Below, in pieces: positions 39,016-49,995 of a stretch of 64,000 nt of DNA. This DNA is from Hansfordia pulvinata (lineage: Eukaryota > Ascomycota > Sordariomycetes > Xylariales). The stretch spans positions 248,001-312,000 of the forward strand of contig BJKQ01000016.1 of NCBI GenBank assembly GCA_006538405.1, given 5' to 3'. Position 1 is the stretch's first letter, and each line of letters opens with the position of its first letter. A program made the position numbers and the translations under genes. The notes beneath the pieces were generated by a model. That model saw only the letters and a list, made by a program, of their open reading frames with translations. It did no database searches and had not been told where the DNA came from.

Positions 39016-39710
39016 CCATTTAAATTGCTCACGGTTATTAAGATAATTTTATTAAAGATATTTAAATTAAGTAAATTAAGATTAAAGGATAAGTTAAGGC
39101 CGATTATATTTTAATTAATAATACCCGGAACACTTAACGCTTAAGCGTCCTTAACGGTTTAAAACTCCGCTTATTTAAGAACCTTAAGCTTATTTAAAGT
39201 GGAAATTTTATAAGTTATTAAAGCGCTTTTATAAGATTTTAATAACACCCGTTATTAATAAAGATATTAAAGCTTTAATATTACTTTATTAAGCTATTAA
39301 TATGTAATTAATAAACGTTCCTTAACTTTAAACTCTTCTAATTAAAAACGGTTATTTTCTTTAAAAATACGGTTTAATATAAAAGCTATTTAAACATTAT
39401 TATAAGATCGGTTAACCGTGATACATTATTTATAATAATCGCTTTAAGAAAACATTATATAATAATAAAGGTTATTAAAATAATAATAAAAGTAAGGTAT
39501 AATATCGATTCCGAAACGCGAAATAAAAGCAATTAAGAATTTATACTTTTTATTTATATTATATTATCTCGATTTTTAAACACGTAATAATATAATTAAT
39601 AAAATAAAGAAAGAAAGATAAAGAAATATAAAGGTTACGCTTACGTTAAGGCTTACTTACTTTTTTATATTAATTAATTAAGGATAAATAACTTAAAAAA
39701 AGGGGTATAA

Positions 39711-40227
39711 TATTATAAACCCGATTATTAAACCGGTAAGATAAGTTATATTAATATAAGTAAAAGACTTATAAATTAATAATTATATAAGGCTATATTA
39801 ACTAAATTATATACGTAAGAAATATAAATTATCGGTATTAAGTTATATAATATAATCACTTATTAAAATAAAAAGATTATAATAAGCTATTTAAGATTAT
39901 AATAAGTTATTAAAGGATTATAATAATTTAATATAAGAATATTATAAGCCGTTACGGTATTATAAAAGGAATAAAGGATATATAAAGAAAGAAGGTTTTT
40001 TTATATATTTAATTATTTATTACCTTAATAATTAATTTAAGTATTTAAGTTATCTTTAAATAAAAGTAACCTTTTAACGATAATTTACCATTTATTTAAT
40101 ACTTTAAATTACTTATTATTAATTAATTACTTATTATTTACCGATAAACGACCTTTCGAGTGTTCTTTTAAAATATAAACTTTAAATTAACTTTATATTT
40201 TTCTTAAAAAGAATCCAGGTCGTTATA
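39711..40227 (+). repeat. 3' LTR of the nested chromovirus
   Basis: About 517 bp, the direct repeat of 32339-32875. It keeps slightly more C and G (for example GAATCCAGGTCG near its right end) than the 5' LTR. Confidence 0.85.
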
Positions 40228-41722
40228 TTAACCTTTAAATAAGTATTTAAGTTTATATATATACTTAACTTTAAAGCTCCTTTATAAGGTGGCTATATTA
40301 AGTAAGGTATATAAAACCGTATAAACAGATTTATAAATTAATATAAATTAAAGGTAAAATATATAAAGGCTTATATTACCCTTCCACTTATTTTCTTAAT
40401 TAATTTATAAGGTTTTTAAGTAGGTTTTTATCCTTTTTTTACTTTATTTTTAACTTACGGTATTCTAATTTAATATAACCTTTCTTATTATAATAATAAT
40501 AAGTAACACCCTTTTTTTAATTAATAAGCTTTTACTTTTTAATATTAAGGTTATTTAACTTTAAATTATTATTATCTTTACGTTTCTTTTACTGATTTTT
40601 ATTATTAATATTATTAAGTATATTTTAAGAGTTCTTTAACGACGTATCGTCTTTATATTAAAAGGTCTTTTTAATAAACTTTTTCTTTTTTATACTTAAT
40701 AATTCTTAATATTAAGTAATAAGCTTTATTATTATTATACGCTTAATAAGTAGCTTAATTATATAATTAAAAATATTATCTTATAATATAAAAAGTAACT
40801 TCTTTAAAAATAATAAGGCCTATTTTTAATTAATATAAAACTTAAGTTAATACTTTAACTTAATTAAATATTAATTAAATTAATAAGGATCTTAACTTAA
40901 ATATTAAGCGGCTTACTCCCGTTACGTATTTAAAGTCACTTACTTATAAATAAAGTGTTTAATAATAAACTTAATTTATTTTATAAATTCTTATTAGCTT
41001 CTTTTAAAAGTATATAGCTCTTTTTAAGATAATATTTTATAATAAGTTTAATATAAGCCTTTATAAGTCTTATTTAACTTTTTATAATTAAAAATAACCT
41101 TTTCTTTACTGTTTTATATACGTTTTAAAAAAGCTTAAAAAACGGTTTTATAATTAATTTATTAAGTATCTTATTAAAAAAAAGTAAACTTTATATTAAA
41201 CGCCTTAATATTATTTATATTAATATAACGACCTATATTTAAAAGGCTTATAAATTTAAGTGGCTTAATATATAAGTCTTCTTTTAAATTTAAGTTTAAT
41301 TTTAAAAAAGGGGTTCTTTACTCTTAAAAATCACCTTTATTTTAAAGGCGATTTAACTTTAAGTGTTATTTAAGTCCTTTATATCTTAATTAATAACGCG
41401 GTTATTATTAATTTAAGTTTTATACCTTATTACGTGCCGGGTTAAAGATCTTTAACTTTTATAATCTTTTTTAAATATTATCCGTATTTATTAATATATT
41501 ATTTAATCGCCTTTATAATCGTCTCTCCTTTACTTATAAAGGAAATAAGTTATTATTTTAATCCTTTTAAGAATTATTCTTATCTTATAAAGGTAATAAT
41601 TATTATTTATTAATAATTTAAAGTGGATCGGTTAATTAAGTATAAGATAATCCCTTTTTAATATTATTATTCTTAATAATAAAAGCTATTACTTTAAGTG
41701 ATTAAAAAGGAAGGTTTAAAAT

Positions 41723-41906
41723 TATTATAAGTAAGAGACACGATTAAGTAAAGCAGTATTAAAAAGGTAATATAAGGTATGTAATAAATAAGAATTAAAC
41801 CTTAAACCTTTATGTTTAATAAGAGATTTAAGGGGTATTTATAAGGAGTTCGTACTGGTCTCGTACAGGAATGTATTAAGCTAGGCTAGGACTTCTCCTT
41901 ATAATA
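41723..41906 (-). repeat. 5' LTR of copy 1 (184 bp)
   Basis: It pairs with 27682-27865 and is followed by the AATAA target duplication at 41907-41911. It keeps more G and C than the distal LTR (for example AAGCTAGGCTAGGACTTC), and it borders the GC-normal segment. Confidence 0.88.
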
Positions 41907-41977
41907 AATAAATAACTTTAACGTATGATTGATTAAACCCTTGCTAGTACGTCTAATAGAAAAGAGATCTAACTTAA

Positions 41978-42310
41978 TTCACTACACGCGCAGCAACGAA
42001 TCTCGAAGCTGACTTGGGATCAGGATACCTACGGTCTACCCTTGAAGCAGCCAGGAATATACTTCCTTAAAATGCATGAAGCGGCCGCGAAACTCAGCAG
42101 ATGCAAAAAGCCGCGTCCACGCCGTCACAGCAGGTGTTCAAATAGAGCTTGTCACAGGTTCTATCGTCACCTGCAGACGATACGCCGATCGATGAATGCA
42201 CTGTCGAGGAAGCTCTTGCTAAGGAAGAGTTGATCAAATCAGGGGAGCATAGCACGAATGCCCCGAATCCTGCGGAGCTTCATGACCATCTGTCCTATGT
42301 CTGGGCCTGA
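41978..42310 (+). pseudogene. Decayed protein-coding fragment with C-to-T type stops
   Basis: One frame reads protein-like sequence through the region: NLEADLGSGYLRSTLEAARN, QKAASTPSQQVFK, then SLSQVLSSPADDTPIDECTV and EEALAKEELIKSGEHS up to VWA and TGA at 42308-42310. It is broken by TAA (42068-42070), TGA (42077-42079) and TAG (42143-42145). Each differs from CAA, CGA or CAG by one C-to-T change. I do not recognise the family. The fragment starts about 70 bp from the LTR of copy 1, so RIP leakage from the neighbouring repeat is a likely cause of the stops. Confidence 0.5.
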
Positions 42311-42853
42311 AGCCTCTTGCTGATTGCGGGTGGATGAGCTGATGCAAGTCGTCAGCTGAGCATTTCTGAACGTGGACGGGGCCCATCGCGAAGCCCGAAC
42401 CTCGCGGTCCTCGCCCACACTAACCCAGCCCTTGCCTGTTTTCCCCCAGTGGACATCCCCACAGGGGGCACTGACGTTTGATCTTAAAATCTTACACATG
42501 TTCGCCAATACCATTGACCGTGGACGGTGTCTCCCGAGACACCGAGAATCCAAAGATTATCGAGCGAATGCGCAGGAACGAGACTTTCGCTTGATGGATC
42601 GACTTGAATTTGAACAATACCGCACCCAGGCCCTGGCAATTAGTGATCCGCTACAGCATGAACTGGCATGAATGCGTCTTGACACATGTATTCACCGTTT
42701 CCTCCACGTGTTGCACCGTGAGGCGTGGCAGCCTGATAAGGATATCACGATAAGTTCGATTAGATTAGAATATCGAATCAAGTTGTAAAGGATGGAGCCC
42801 CCAGTTAAATTGAGTGAAATTGACCTATGTCATTCATATGGATAATAATCTAT
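42311..42853. other. Unassigned segment with one open frame
   Basis: An open frame on the plus strand (42372-42671, no early ATG; first Met at 42499) reads MFANTIDRGRCLPRHRESKD and on to DRLEFEQYRTQALAISDP. Its composition is protein-like and it may be another exon of the decayed gene to its left, but no family or splice join is evident. Confidence 0.3.
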
Positions 42854-43063
42854 TCAGGCGTTAGGGCCAATCTTTCCTTCTTTGCACTTTATGTAGCAGG
42901 TTTCCCAGAAACGCGTCCATCCTCCGGGGAAGAGCTCATCGCAGTAGTCGGAACATTCAGACCGCTTGTCTATAATGCTTTTTTCGGCGTCTTGTAGGGT
43001 GGGCGCTGCGAGTACGTTGGCAACACAGAACGCGAAAATGATGTTGACCTGGGAGAACTTCAT
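42854..43063 (-). CDS. Small secreted four-cysteine peptide precursor (effector-like, CX3C-X14-CX3C)
   Basis: A 69-aa single-exon frame. Residues 1-20 form a signal peptide (MKFSQVNIIFAFCVANVLAA). A short acidic pro-region ends in Lys33-Arg34 (IIDKR), a typical Kex2 site. The predicted mature peptide is 35 aa (SECSDYCDELF to KIGPNA). Its four cysteines (C37, C41, C56, C60) give exactly CX3C-X14-CX3C, the spacing of alpha-hairpinin peptides, where two helices are joined by two disulfides. Role unknown: fungal peptides of this design can be effectors, antimicrobials or signalling peptides. No homologue is recognised. It lies alone in the 3 kb GC-normal segment between two RIP-inactivated elements, a setting common for fungal effectors, and its frame is intact. 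Confidence 0.7.
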   Translation of the reverse strand: MKFSQVNIIFAFCVANVLAAPTLQDAEKSIIDKRSECSDYCDELFPGGWTRFWETCYIKCKEGKIGPNA

Positions 43064-44900
43064 GGTGAATCGACGTAATAAACTGATAGGCTTATGTGGT
43101 GTTGATATTCAAACGACGGACGGCTGTGGCCTTTTGATGATATGATTCCGGAATTGTTGAATGTATTGCAAGCGTGTGAAGGGAAGTAGACTGAGCTGCC
43201 TGGGACTTTTTAGACATGAGCTTCCAACGAGCGATGCGTACAATTTATATTGTTCAGGGAGCTGACGATTCCCCCTCTTTACTTGACCGTCCGCTATACA
43301 CTGTACAGTACACGAGCCGCCACAGTTCCCCTCGCTTTTTCCACCTTCTTGAGCTCCCGTCTGGGACCTAAGCAGTCTGATCTGTGGCTGATCATGTCCG
43401 TGACGTTCGCCTGGCGCATCCTGATTCGGGCGAGGCTCGCGAAGGCCGCCACCGCTCTAATCGGGCTGGGTTTGCCCCCCGAGCTGAAGCGAGCTTTGAC
43501 TGATGGCAGCTAGTCACCACGCTTAGCAGACTCCCGACTGGATGCCTGATGAGGAGGGCGGCAACCCCTAAGCGAATACTAGCCTTACAGATAGAAGTGC
43601 GCGCCCACCCAGTTGCCATACTTATGGCATTCTGGGCATAAGAATACGTAAACAGAGACTCTCACCCTTTAGGTCAAGTTAACTACTCGTTACCGTGCAT
43701 TTTGAAAACTCACCCTCGCTACGCTTATGTATGATGATACTGTCCTTCAATCAAAGTGGCTCAGCCTGGGCATACTGTACAGACATGCTGGAGGGTCGGA
43801 TGATGATGCTTTTTCTCGTAAATGACCGTTACGACATTGGACTTATATTTGTGTTTAGGAGCAGCGAAATATTCGGGACAACGCTTCGCCATTAAATAAA
43901 GGGCCCCCACGCTCCGCATCCCCTCGCTGAGAAACGTGCAAAATGACTATTCTTAGAACGATTCAGAACGACGCCCGGCATTATACGAATCGGAAATGAT
44001 GGAACAGACGGCCGCGTCATTAACTCGCGCACTTCTTTGAAGCATGCACCCTGCTAATCGATGAAGGAAATAGCCACTTGTCGCAATGCGGCATTTGGTC
44101 CGTGTTCGCGTTGAGTGGATGTCGAAAGCTACTGTCGCTGGTCTGACGCCGGTCAAGTAAGGCGCTGCACAGCCAGTATTCGGCAGGGCGCTAATTGTTT
44201 ATGTAGTCACATTTAGGTCTAGTTCACGGTACAAACAGACAGCCGCGTGATTACAAGCACCCACTTACGGTTCCGAGGCTCGTAGCGAGTGTTCCTTAAC
44301 TCTCGGTCTGGGCCCGAGCATCCTCGCGCCGAGCCCCCTTGGCTATCAAGCGCTGGTGGCGCTCTGAATGGCACAGCCGCAGTTTGTTTGCCATCTTGCC
44401 CCCTTCGCCCCTCCCCATGCCGTAGAGAGATTTCAAGATCTGCAATCTGCGCCTGTACGGTCGCTTCGCTGCGGTTGCCATCGTAAAAATACACCGCCCT
44501 TATAAGAATATTTTAATATAACTATTTCCTATATCTCTATTTCTGTTTGAATCCTTTGAACATCCATTTATATATCAATATGTCACGGGTCTGGCCTAGC
44601 ATTGCTGTTAACTATAGGTGCTGGTCAGATTAAGCAGAAAGGAAGTATTCATCTCGTATCTTTTGCCTGTATGTCAGAGCGATTTAGTTGTATTCACCAG
44701 TGTATTTGCCTAGATAAGGGTCATAACCGTCACACAATACGAGTATAATCCGCAGTCAATTTACAGCGTAGATCAAAGCTGAAAATAGTACATACTCGCT
44801 AATAAGCTTTCATAAAGCGAGACGAATAACACTCCGTGCACATAACCAGCCGCGACACATCGCCACTACGCGACCGACAGCTTTAATGAAACAAGTATAA
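43064..44900. other. Remainder of the GC-normal segment
   Basis: No firm gene. On the minus strand about 43288-43500, a frame reads GGKPSPIRAVAAFASLARIR and then RRELKKVEKARGTVAARV, which looks like a gene fragment. At 44296-44481 (-) another starts MATAAKRPYRRRLQILKSLY. Neither family is recognised. Base composition becomes AT-rich from about 44480. TACGAGTA occurs at 44738-44745, and TATAA at 44896-44900 is the target duplication of the next element. Confidence 0.35.
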
Positions 44901-45084
44901 TATCACAAGGAGAAGTCCTAGCCTGGCTTAATGCATTCCTGTACAAGACCAGCACGAACTCCTTATAAATACCCCTCGGATCTCTTATTAAACGTGGAGG
45001 TTTAAGGTTCAGTTCTTATTTATTACATACCTTATATTACCTTTTTAACATTATTTTACCTGATCGTGTCTCTTATTAATAATA
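44901..45084 (+). repeat. 5' LTR of copy 2 (184 bp)
   Basis: It begins TATCACAAGGAGAAG and ends TTATTAATAATA, aligned with 51978-52161. It is the least mutated of the four LTRs (for example CTAGCCTGGCTTAATGCATT). Confidence 0.9.
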
Positions 45085-46306
45085 ATTTTAAACCTTCGCT
45101 TTTTAATCACTTAAAGTAATAGCTTTTACCGTTAAGAACGACGATATTAAAAAGGGATTATCTTATACTTAATTAATTAATCCACCTTAAATCGCCGACA
45201 AATAATAACCGTTACCCTTATAAGACGGGAATAATTCTTAAAAGGATTAAAATAACGACTTATCTCCTTTATAAGTAAAGGAGAAACGATTATAAAAGCG
45301 ATTAAATAATATATTAATAAATACAGATAATATTTAAAAGAGATTATAAGAGTTAAAGATCTTTAACTTAATATATAATAAGGTATAAAACTTAAATTAA
45401 TAATAACCGTGTTATTAATTAAAATATAAAGGACTCGAGCAGCGCTTAAAGTCGAATCGCCCTTAAAATAAAGGTAATTCTTAAAAGTAAGGAACCCCCT
45501 CTTTAAAGTTAAACTTAAATTTAAAGGAAGACTTATATATTAAGCCGCTTAAATTTATAAGCCCTTTAAATATAAGCCGTTACGTTAATATAAACAGTAT
45601 TAAAGCGCTTAATATAAAGTTTACTTTCTTTTAATAAGATACTTAATAAGCTAATTATAAGACCGTCTTTTAAGCTTCTTTAAAACGTATATAAAATAGT
45701 AAAAAGAAGGTCATCTTTAATTATAAAAAGCTAAATAAGACCTATAAAGGCTTATACTGGACTTATTATAAAACGTTATCCCGAAAAGAGCTGTATACCT
45801 TTAAAGGAAGCTAATAAGAATTTATAAAATAAATTAAGTTTATTATTAAACACTTTACTTATAAGTAAATAGCTTTAAATACGTAACGGGAGTAAGCCGC
45901 TTAATATTTAAGTTAAGATCCTTATCGATTCGATTAATATTTAATTAAGTTAAAGTATTAACTTAAATTTTATATTAATTAAAAATAAGCCTTATTATTC
46001 TTAAGGAAGTTACTCCTTATATTATAAGATAATATTCTTAATTATATAATTAAGCTACTTATTAAGCGTATAACGATAATAAAGCTTATTACTTAACGTT
46101 AAGAATTATTAAGTATAAAGGAGAAGAAGTTTATTAAAAAAACCTTTTAATATAAAGACGATACGTTATTAAAGAACTCTTAAAACACACCCGGTAACGT
46201 TAATAATAAAAATTAATAAAAGAAACGTAAAGATAATAATAATTTAAAGTTAAATAACCTTAATATTAAAAAGTAAAAGCTTACCGATTAAAAGAAAGGT
46301 GTTACT

Positions 46307-46348
46307 TATTATTATTATAATAAGAAAGGTTATATTAAATTAAAATAT
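46307..46348 (+). pseudogene. Decayed gag CCHC zinc knuckle (copy 2)
   Basis: CX2CX4HX4C spacing with every ligand codon now TAT. The N-K-K-G block between the second Cys and the His is kept, followed by I-K-x-K. It confirms that copy 2 reads on the plus strand. Confidence 0.8.
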
Positions 46349-47299
46349 TATAAGTTAAAAGTAAAGTAAGAAAAAGATAAGAACCCACCCGGAAACCCTG
46401 CGAATTAGCCGGGAAAATAAGTAAAAGGGTAATATAGGCCTTTATATGTTTTACCCTTAATTTATATTAATTTATAAATCTGCTTATACGGTTTTATATA
46501 CCTTACTTAATACGGCCACCTTATAAGGGAGCTTTAAAGTTAAGCACACATATAAACTTAAATACTTACTTAAAGGTTAATTTAATTAATTCAGACTTTA
46601 TAGCTTAATATAAATTAAATCGGGCCTTAATAAAGCTTATATCCCTTACGGATATAACACGAATACTTATCGAAACCTATAAATCTTATTAAGTAACGGT
46701 AACACTTTAAGATAATAAAGGGATTAAGCGAACTTTATAGGTTCCTTATTTAATAATTAACCAGGACCTTAAATTATTTAATAACCCGTTACTTTTATTT
46801 AATAATATTATAACTTAAGAGCGAATCACATTATAATTAAGTATAAGTTATTAATGGTTTAAGTATAACTCGATTAAATTTATATTAAAGCCACGCCGGA
46901 AATTCCGATAGACTTAAAATAAGAACACTTATTATTATATAATAATGTAAATAGACTTTAATCTATTAATAAAAATAATAAACATCTTTATAAGCTAAAA
47001 TCGTGGGGAAATTAAGCTTATTCCTACTTATTTTTAAGAGTTTAAAGAGTTCTTTAATATAAACAGCGCTATTAAGCTCCTTTCGTATAAAAGGGCTAAT
47101 TATATTATTAATTTATAATTAAGTAAGGATCCTTTATATATACTTATTTATTTATTAACGAATAATAAACTATAAGAACTGCGTAAATTTATTAAAAAGA
47201 TATAAAGTATTAAAAAGATAAGGCCATCGAAAAGCTTAATAAGGGCCTTTATCCTCTTCGTTCTTAAGTATAATAAGACGCTTTATTTATATATAAATT

Positions 47300-47610
47300 A
47301 TAAAGGACTTAATAAGGTAACGATTAAGAATCGATATATATTACCCTTTATTTTAAAGCTATTTAATAAAGTGTTAAGAGCCCGTGTCTTTAATAAATTA
47401 AACTTAAAGGATACGTATTACCGTATACGTATACGTTAAGGCGATAAGTAAAAAACTACGTTTCGTACCCGATACGGGTATTACGAGTTCTTAATTATAC
47501 TTATAAGCTTAAGTAATACTCTTATTACTTTTTAAGCTTATATTAATAAAGTGTTAAAAGACCAACTTAATAATATGTGTGTCGTTTATTTAAACGATAT
47601 TCTTATTTAC
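47300..47610 (+). pseudogene. Decayed reverse transcriptase (copy 2)
   Basis: Blocks KVTIKNRYILPFI, FNKLNLKDTYYRIRI, then TTFRTRYGYYEFLI and VVYLNDILIYF are in Ty3/gypsy RT order. YxDD reads YLND at 47587-47598. In-frame stops occur (for example TAA after the IRIR block). Confidence 0.85.
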
Positions 47611-49892
47611 TTTAAGGATAATAAAACATATATAAAACACTTATAAATAATAATTTAAGCATTATTTAATACGGGCCTTTATATTAAGCCGTTAAAGTGC
47701 CAGTTTTTTAAGGAGTCCTTAAAGTTCTTAAGATATATAATCTTTATTAAAGGAATTTCTATAAACCTTGCGAGGGTTAATATAATCACTTATTAGCCTT
47801 TATTAAAGTTTTAATATAATATTTAAGTCTTTATCGGCTTTATTAACTTTTATTAACGCTTTATAAACGGATTCTTAAGGATTACTTCTCCTTTAATTAA
47901 TTATTTAAAGAAGTCCGAATCCCCGTTAAAGCTTAAAGGAGATAGGTTCTTTAATACATTAATTAAAAAGGCGTTTTCCAGCTTAATTTAAGTATTTAAG
48001 GAAGCTCCTTTATTACTTTATTTTAATTTAAAGAAGTATATATATATAAAAACCGACGCTTTAAGCTTAAGCATATTTAAGATCCTTTTATAGCTTAATA
48101 AGGGAGGTAAATAACACTTAATAACGTTTTAATCTCGTAAGCTATCCGGGGCCGAATCGTAATATATTATAAGTGATTAAAAGATACTTATAATAATAAG
48201 CAGTTTTAAATATTAATAATATTACTTATAAGGCTTTAAGTTCCTTATAAAAGTTTTAAGTAATTATAATAATTTACGTACGTTTATAAAGTTTACACGC
48301 TTAAACGGCCGGTAAGTTAAGTGGCTTTTATTCCTTAACCCTTTTAACTTTAAGATTAAATATTAATTAAAGAAGCAAAACCTTACCGATCCGCCTTTAA
48401 GATAGTTAAATTATTAAGGCGATAAGCTTAATAACTTAAAACTCTTATTTATAATAAAATAAAAGCTTAAAGTAAAAAACGATAACGTTAACGGTTAACT
48501 TATTAACCTTTTAATATACGTTATCACCGCTTTTAAAATATATAAAGTATAAGTAATTATATAAAGTTATACACGTAACGTTATAAAATAAGACACCCCG
48601 TATATAAAAGAACCGTTTATAATATTAAAAGAGCTTTTAATATAAGCTTAAGGAAAAGATATAAAATATATTAAGATTCGTAAAAGAATTAACGTATATC
48701 CGGATTAAACTATATAAGGGCCCCTTTTATATTATAAAAGGAAGATATTTATACTTATTAAAGATAATATTAAATATTAATTATTATAAATACATTATAA
48801 CGATCCATTAATAAAGCACTTTAAAGTTAATAAAATATTAAAATTGATTAACCGAAAGTTTTATTAATTATTATAAAAAGTAAAAGTTTAAGTATATATT
48901 AAGTAATATAAAATCTATATAAGTTTAAAAGCGAAACGCCACCGACCTTACGGTGAACTGTAAAGCTTATTAATATTAAATACTTTTATATAAGAGCTAT
49001 TTATAAACTTTATTATAAGCTTATTAAAGGTATAATATTAAAGGTAATAAGTAAATAATATCCTTATCCTTATAAACAGGTTCTTAAAATTATGTATATT
49101 TTAAGCCGTTTTAAACACGATTATAATAAAAGAGCTTATTATATTATTATATATTAAAGTTTATTATAAGTTCGGTAACCTTAAAGGTATATTAATGGAT
49201 AAAGGCTTATTATTTATTAATTAATATTGGTTTAACTTATATTATTACTCGTGTATTAAAAGGAGGCATTTAATTACGTTTTATATATAAATTAATAAGT
49301 AAACGGAACGTATAAATGTTATACTTAAAACGTACTTATATTGCTTTATATAAGGATAAATAAAGTATTAACCAATATTATTAATAAACGCGTACTTCGC
49401 GATTAATAATAATATAAACACGTTAATAAAATAAAGCCCTTTTTAAATATTATACGGTTAATAACTTAGCTTACTTAACATTAAGCATATCGCTTATAAA
49501 AGAGAAGGTATATTAATCCTTATAATAAAAGATAAGTTAAAAAAGCTAATAAATTTATAATAAACATTATAAGAAAAGTAATATAAAGTAATAAAGCGAT
49601 AATAAAAGTATTATAATAAAAAGCATTAACCTTTATAATTATAAAAGGGTTAATTAATAGCCTTATCGATTATAAACTTTTATATAAAGTATAAGAAAAT
49701 TTTATTAAAGTATATAAGACCATTCCGGATCTTAAAGTTAATAAGCCGTATAATATATAAGCTTATATTACCTTTAAAATATAATTAAATTTATAACGTA
49801 TTCTTAATTTAATATTTAAAGCCTTAAACCACCCGTATATATAACTTATTACTTATACCGGACCTTAATAATAAGGATAAGTAAAAATAAAA

Positions 49893-49995
49893 AACGTTAT
49901 TAATTACCGCGTTAATAAGGGTATAAATTATTATAAGGTGAAATAAGTAAAGTGGCCTTATAAGTATAATTAATAAGTGTATAAGGATAATATAT
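49893..49995 (+). pseudogene. Decayed chromodomain (copy 2)
   Basis: The frame reads INYRVNKGINYYKVK, a stop, VKWPYKYN, two stops, then VYKDN. This resembles the strand-and-tryptophan pattern of chromovirus chromodomains after integrase, with Trp/Gln codons now TAA. The fit is weaker than for RT. Confidence 0.6.

Larger units (their letters stand above)
32339..40227 (+). mobile_element. Nested RIP-mutated Ty3/gypsy chromovirus of a different family
   Basis: This 7.9 kb element is bounded by LTRs at 32339-32875 and 39711-40227, both beginning TATTATAAACCCGATTATTA and ending near GTTATA. A purine-rich AAAAAAAGGGG tract lies just before the 3' LTR. Inside, reading left to right, are a decayed gag zinc knuckle, a reverse transcriptase ending in YLND, and a chromodomain-like remnant close to the 3' end. 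This order (gag, RT, then chromodomain after integrase) is that of chromoviruses. Stops are frequent in all frames. The bases on either side (CTTAT and TTAAC) do not match as a target duplication. Confidence 0.85.
27682..41906 (-). mobile_element. RIP-mutated Ty3/gypsy chromovirus copy 1 (minus strand), interrupted by a nested element
   Basis: The ends are 184-bp direct repeats (27682-27865 and 41723-41906) flanked by AATAA on both sides (27677-27681, 41907-41911). Both LTRs and the arms are inverted relative to the intact copy at 44901-52161, so it reads right to left. The left arm (27866-32338) matches positions 47503 rightward of the other copy and the right arm (40228-41722) matches up to about 46582. 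Removing the nested element leaves about 6.34 kb against 7.26 kb, so about 0.92 kb across the gag-pol junction is missing. The RT active-site remnant YLND lies at 32243-32254 on the minus strand. No open frame survives. Confidence 0.9.

Noticed and set aside
33000..40000. Tandem short AT motifs resembling a CRISPR-like or satellite array
   Set aside because: No regular spacing of identical repeats; the similarity is caused by extreme TA-rich composition.
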